Assembly (NCBI GenBank): GCA_905250075.1
Contig: CAJNOP010000011.1
Location: 3,848,751-3,912,750, forward strand
Length of the DNA: 64,000 bases
From: Rotaria sp. Silwood1
Taxonomy: Eukaryota; Rotifera; Eurotatoria; Philodinida; Philodinidae
Direction: 5' to 3'
Below the pieces are notes generated by a model. It was not told the origin of the DNA, searched no databases, and saw nothing but the letters and a program-made list of their open reading frames with translations. The position numbers and the translations under genes are program-made. This document shows positions 60,224 through 64,000 of the stretch, in pieces; position 1 is the first letter of the stretch; each line of letters begins with the position of its first letter.

Positions 60224-62900
60224 ATGGCAACAATACCGAATGCAGCATCATTACGAATGCCAAAAAAAACAGTCAAAGATTTTAAATTTATTAAAGAAAT
60301 TGGTAATGGATCATATTCAACTGTAGGAATGATCTGTTTTTTTTTTCAAAAGAAAACGAAACTTAGTTTTTATATTTTTATTTATTTAGGTTTTTCTTGC
60401 TATTGATACAGCAACAAATCGTGAATTAGCAAGTATGTATTAATTGGTTTGTTTTTTTTTCTGATAATTTAAATTTCGTATGTATTTGTTATCTTTTAGT
60501 TAAAGCTGTTAGTAAAGATTTAGTAACAAGATTAAAAAAAATTTCTCAAGTCTTTCGAGAAAAAGATATTTTAGCGCGACTTACTGATTGTAATTATGCA
60601 GTTAAACTTTATTGTACATTTCAAGATGACAAAACTCTTTGTAAGTATTTCATATTTTGATAAAATAAATCAATCAAAATACATTTATATGTTTTTTTTT
60701 TGATATGAATATTATACCTATATGTATCATTATGTTAACTAATAAAAGAAAAAAAAAAAGAAGCTTTTTCATTTGATTAGATATGATTGATTTATTTTTA
60801 ATTAATTTTAAACAGCTATCTACGTCATAGACTGTTAATATATTGAAGAAAAAAAAATAAACCAATATGTTAAATTATCAATATGATGAATTCAACAAAG
60901 TCTTATTAAGTCATGCTAGAGATATTTATAGTTTAAGAGTAATCTAAATAATTAAAAATTAGCATATTTAAATTATTTATTTTTATATGTTTTATAGAAG
61001 AAAGGTTATTATATATAGACGATGTTTCCATAAGTCCTGATCTTCGACAGAAAATTAATTTATATGCAGACAGAAAATAATTTTCTAATTGGATGTGTCT
61101 CGATGAAGTTTGAGTACTCTTGTCAATGCTTCACAAAAAAACGATATAATAGCACATGACATATATCATTTAAAGAATTATAAAAGATAAATAGAAGAAA
61201 GCAATTTTAAGTTTTGTTTGAAGTCGACTAAGATTATTTATTTAATAAAAAAAGAAATATACTATGATTTGACTGATTTAAATACGAAATTGAGTTCATG
61301 AAAAATATAGTGTTCATTATTTAATATAAAAAAAAAAAATCTCAAAAAATTGAATATGATATTCATACAAGATAAACATGTCATTTAACATTATGTTATT
61401 CGAAACATCGACACAATTATTTAAAGCTTTTATTTAGATATATCTAATCAGCGAGTATCCTGTCTGCATATAAATTAATATTTGTCCTAGTTGAGAATTT
61501 ATAAAATATAATGTACCGAGAAAAAGAACTCAAAGTACATCAATATACTGAGAACAGATTCTTTTTTTTTCTCAAACAGAACGAAAGAAAGTTCTTTTTT
61601 TTTTGCCGAGTCAGAGACATCTAGAATTCTCTTTTTTATCATAGAAGATTGTCACAGCAAAAATTCCGGTCGAATTAACCATTTATACTAATTAGAAATG
61701 AATGAAGACAATTACTAATAATTTCAATATTATCAGTAGAAAACTGAAAATCATACGTTACCATTCTAATTACAATTCATGTAGACTCTAATAAACTTCG
61801 GCTTAAAGATTCATGTAGACATGAACAAGATAAATAATATTTTGAAGTTAAATTTTTTAATGTTCTAAGTTAATCTAGAAAATTTCTTCATAGATTTTGG
61901 TCTTACATATTGTCCAAATGGTGATCTTCTTCAATATATTACAGATGCTGGTCATCTTAATGAAGAAACTGTACGATTTTATGCTGCAGAACTTATTGAA
62001 GCACTTGAACAATTACAAAAACGACATATCGTTCATCGTGATCTCAAAGTATTATTTAAGTTTTACTTTTTGTTTTTGATTTTTTTTTATAAACAAAAAC
62101 AATAACTTTCTTTCTAGCCAGAAAATATACTTTTAACTGATGATATGCATATTCAATTAACTGATTTTGGTTCAGGTGTAATTATTGACAATAGTGAATG
62201 TAAATAAAATTTAAAAGAAAATAAATATTAATTATATGTTGTCTATCATTTTGTTTTTGTAGCTCAATCAGATCATAGTAAAAATGTAGATGGAGAAAAA
62301 AAACTATTAAAACGAACTAATTCATTTGTTGGTACTGCTCAATTTGTAGCACCAGAAATACTTAAACGTGGTGCTATTCATTTTGGGTTCGTTAAAAAAT
62401 CGAACTATTTCATTCAATGTTTTATTTGACTTACTATTTAGATCTGATTTGTGGTCATTAGGTTGTATTATTTATCAAATGGCTACAGGTAAACATTTAT
62501 TTCGTGGCCAGTAAGTTTTATTTTGTATATTTTATACAACAAGAAAAACCGATTTGGATTAGTTTAGTCATGAATATGATATATACAATGCTGTTGTACG
62601 TGTTACTTATAAATTATCAGATGATTTTCCTACACTACTTGGTGATCTAGTTCAAAAACTTGTTGTATGTTATTTTATATGAGAATTCAATGTGAAGATT
62701 TTTTTTCTTTTTGAATATAGCGTCTTGAACCACACGAACGACTTGGTAGTGAAGAAACCGGTGGTATGAAAAAACTCAAGGAACATCCATTCTTTAGTGA
62801 ATTTTCTTATGATACGAAATGGGATCATTTATTAAATCAACAATCACCACTTGAAGCAAAGCTTAAACTTAGTTCAAGACCACAACTTAGTGATGATGAA
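60224..62900 (+). CDS. PDPK1: PDPK1 (3-phosphoinositide-dependent kinase 1), kinase domain; 3' end unresolved
   Basis: Nine exons in phase: 60224-60322, 60390-60432, 60500-60640, 61894-62048, 62118-62199, 62263-62386, 62442-62510, 62568-62664, 62721-62900 (990 nt, 330 residues). The kinase phosphorylates the activation loop of AKT, S6K, SGK and other AGC kinases. Features in order: DFKFIKEIGNGSYSTV glycine loop, ELAIKAV with the ATP-binding Lys, HRDLKPENILL catalytic loop, LTDFGSG magnesium loop, and the PDK1-type activation segment SFVGTAQFVAPE with the autophosphorylated Ser. Then come SDLWSLGCIIYQM and an RLEPHERLG C-lobe. After SDDE the frame runs into GTAAATATTTAA. This can be read as VNI-stop or as a donor. 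No PH domain, normal for PDPK1, is seen up to 64000; it may lie beyond the window. Intron 3 is 1,253 nt. Confidence 0.92.
60641..61893 (+). other. Intron 3 of PDPK1 with an inverted repeat
   Basis: Phase 1 intron. It carries a near-perfect inverted repeat with TTAATTTATATGCAGACAG at 61053-61071 and its complement CTGTCTGCATATAAATTAA at 61460-61478. The pair is about 390 bp apart and may bound a small non-autonomous transposon. Nothing else recognised. Confidence 0.55.
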
Positions 62901-64000
62901 GTAAATATTTAAATAAGAAAATACAAAGCATTTAAATCCCACTACAAATTAAAAAGTCAAGACTTTTTGTTTCGCATTAGTCTTTTTTTTTTGCTAAGTA
63001 AAGCACCTTTTTAAGTAGAAAACTCAGTAAACTTAATTTAACAGTGTTTTTTTAGGTGCTCAAACTTGCTAGATTTTCGGAGAAAGGTTTTAACGAACCT
63101 ATGATCTTCCATAATAGGATGACCTTTTATTCTAATGTTAGAATGTAAATGAGTAAATTTCATAATAGTCATTGTTTGATGTAGTGAGATGAGGTTATTT
63201 ATCGATTTAATAAATATTTTTCTTCAATGCGTTTCAATTCAAATATAAATACGAGAAATTATTTATAATTATTTGATTTAAAAAATCTACATTATTCATT
63301 ATCATCTAGGATATATTAAATAGAGGCAAGTTCTGAACAAATAAAAAAAAGATCATCAAGTACTAGTCAAAAATATAAGACTAACGTATATTTGATTTTT
63401 ATTTTCTATGATACCAAGCATCTATCGCAAATTCACGTAGTAGTCTAAATAGTCAATGAAATTCTCTATCAAATACATGTACTATCGAATTTTTATATGT
63501 TTAATATGCAAGAATGATATCTGACAAGGCCAAACACGATAGTTTTCAAGTCCTAGAAAATTATATGAGAATTAATTTTTAAGTGTGTACTCCTATTTTT
63601 ATTCAGAACTTTATGCTATTTATTGTGCTACACTTAAAAACTATTTTTCATATAATCTTCTAGCAGTTGAAAACTACTGTATTAGTTCTTTCTGAAACCT
63701 TTACTTTCATAGTACAACTGTAAAATTTTGACTAAATATGCATTTGATAGAGAACTTTATTTTAACTATACAAATGACTATTTGGATTCGAGTTACATGT
63801 TTGATATTGTAGAAAAAGAAAGCATGTTCCTCTTCTACTTTTGACTAGAGCAGCAAATCATACAATTATTTGATTAGATGTTTACTCTTATAAAGTCTAT
63901 TTTTAGACAAATTGATAATATTAATATTCATTTTTGTTTTTAAAATATTTATAGAATAATAATAATACATCTATCATTCCATGCATATTTGTTTTTATAT
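62901..64000. other. 3' region of PDPK1 or a long intron
   Basis: No PH-domain coding sequence is visible. A possible in-phase exon follows an acceptor TTTTTTTAG at 63055 and reads VLKLARFSEKGFNE... to a stop at about 63147, but it has no PDPK1-like content. The rest is A/T-rich non-coding sequence. Confidence 0.45.

Noticed and set aside
63055..63147. Possible last exon of PDPK1
   Set aside because: The acceptor and phase fit, but the encoded 31 residues resemble nothing in PDPK1 and may be chance. Kept only as an alternative.
1..64000. CRISPR arrays, rRNA, tRNA or bacterial operon features
   Set aside because: No regularly spaced direct repeats, no tRNA cloverleaf or rRNA core sequences, and all genes are intron-split animal types.

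Overview
The window is AT-rich eukaryotic DNA. Its genes have GT-AG introns that are mostly 50-100 nt but sometimes 1-5 kb. All nine genes are animal-type: a rhodopsin-family GPCR, a DOK-like PH+PTB adaptor, a single-pass membrane protein, a giant FAT-like cadherin, a macro-domain/OTU protein, a claudin/PMP22-like tetraspan, ESS2, galactokinase and PDPK1. Strong A/T bias, Asn/Ile/Tyr-rich divergent proteins and many small inverted-repeat transposon relics fit a small invertebrate, and a rotifer (possibly bdelloid) is my best guess. That assignment is inference; no diagnostic marker gene is present. I saw no rRNA, tRNA, CRISPR or bacterial operon features.

Layout. 1-3980: no gene seen. 3981-10758 (+): GPCR in three exons with a 5.2-kb second intron holding foldback elements. 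13090-14670 (-): four-exon PH/PTB adaptor. 16452-17471 (+): 3' part of a single-pass membrane protein of unknown function. 20887-46281 (+): a 20-exon gene for a 4,373-residue FAT-like cadherin; its introns hold two near-complete copies and one half copy of a ~620-bp foldback element, and a hAT-type palindromic MITE. 48600-50187 (-): macro domain + CxxC zinc motif + OTU-like protease. 50629-52509 (-): claudin-like tetraspan. 53655-56383 (-): ESS2 splicing factor. 56542-60025 (-): galactokinase, whose third intron carries a pogo/Tigger deletion derivative and a mariner pseudogene. 60224-62900 and beyond (+): PDPK1 kinase domain, head-to-head with galactokinase across 198 bp.

Exon models were built by hand from splice consensus, codon phase and protein continuity. 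For every gene with both ends in view the summed exon length is a multiple of three (GPCR 1524, DOK-like 927, FAT-like 13122, macro-OTU 1536, tetraspan 669, ESS2 1617, GALK 1230 nt), which supports the models. The genes do not form one pathway. The cadherin, tetraspan and GPCR are cell-surface proteins; PDPK1 and the PH/PTB adaptor are signalling proteins; ESS2 is nuclear; galactokinase is metabolic.

The most unusual gene is the macro-zinc-OTU protein, which joins an ADP-ribose-binding or hydrolysing module to a ubiquitin-protease-like module in one 511-residue chain. The second theme is the number of non-autonomous DNA transposons, several with readable terminal repeats and target-site duplications, lying in introns.
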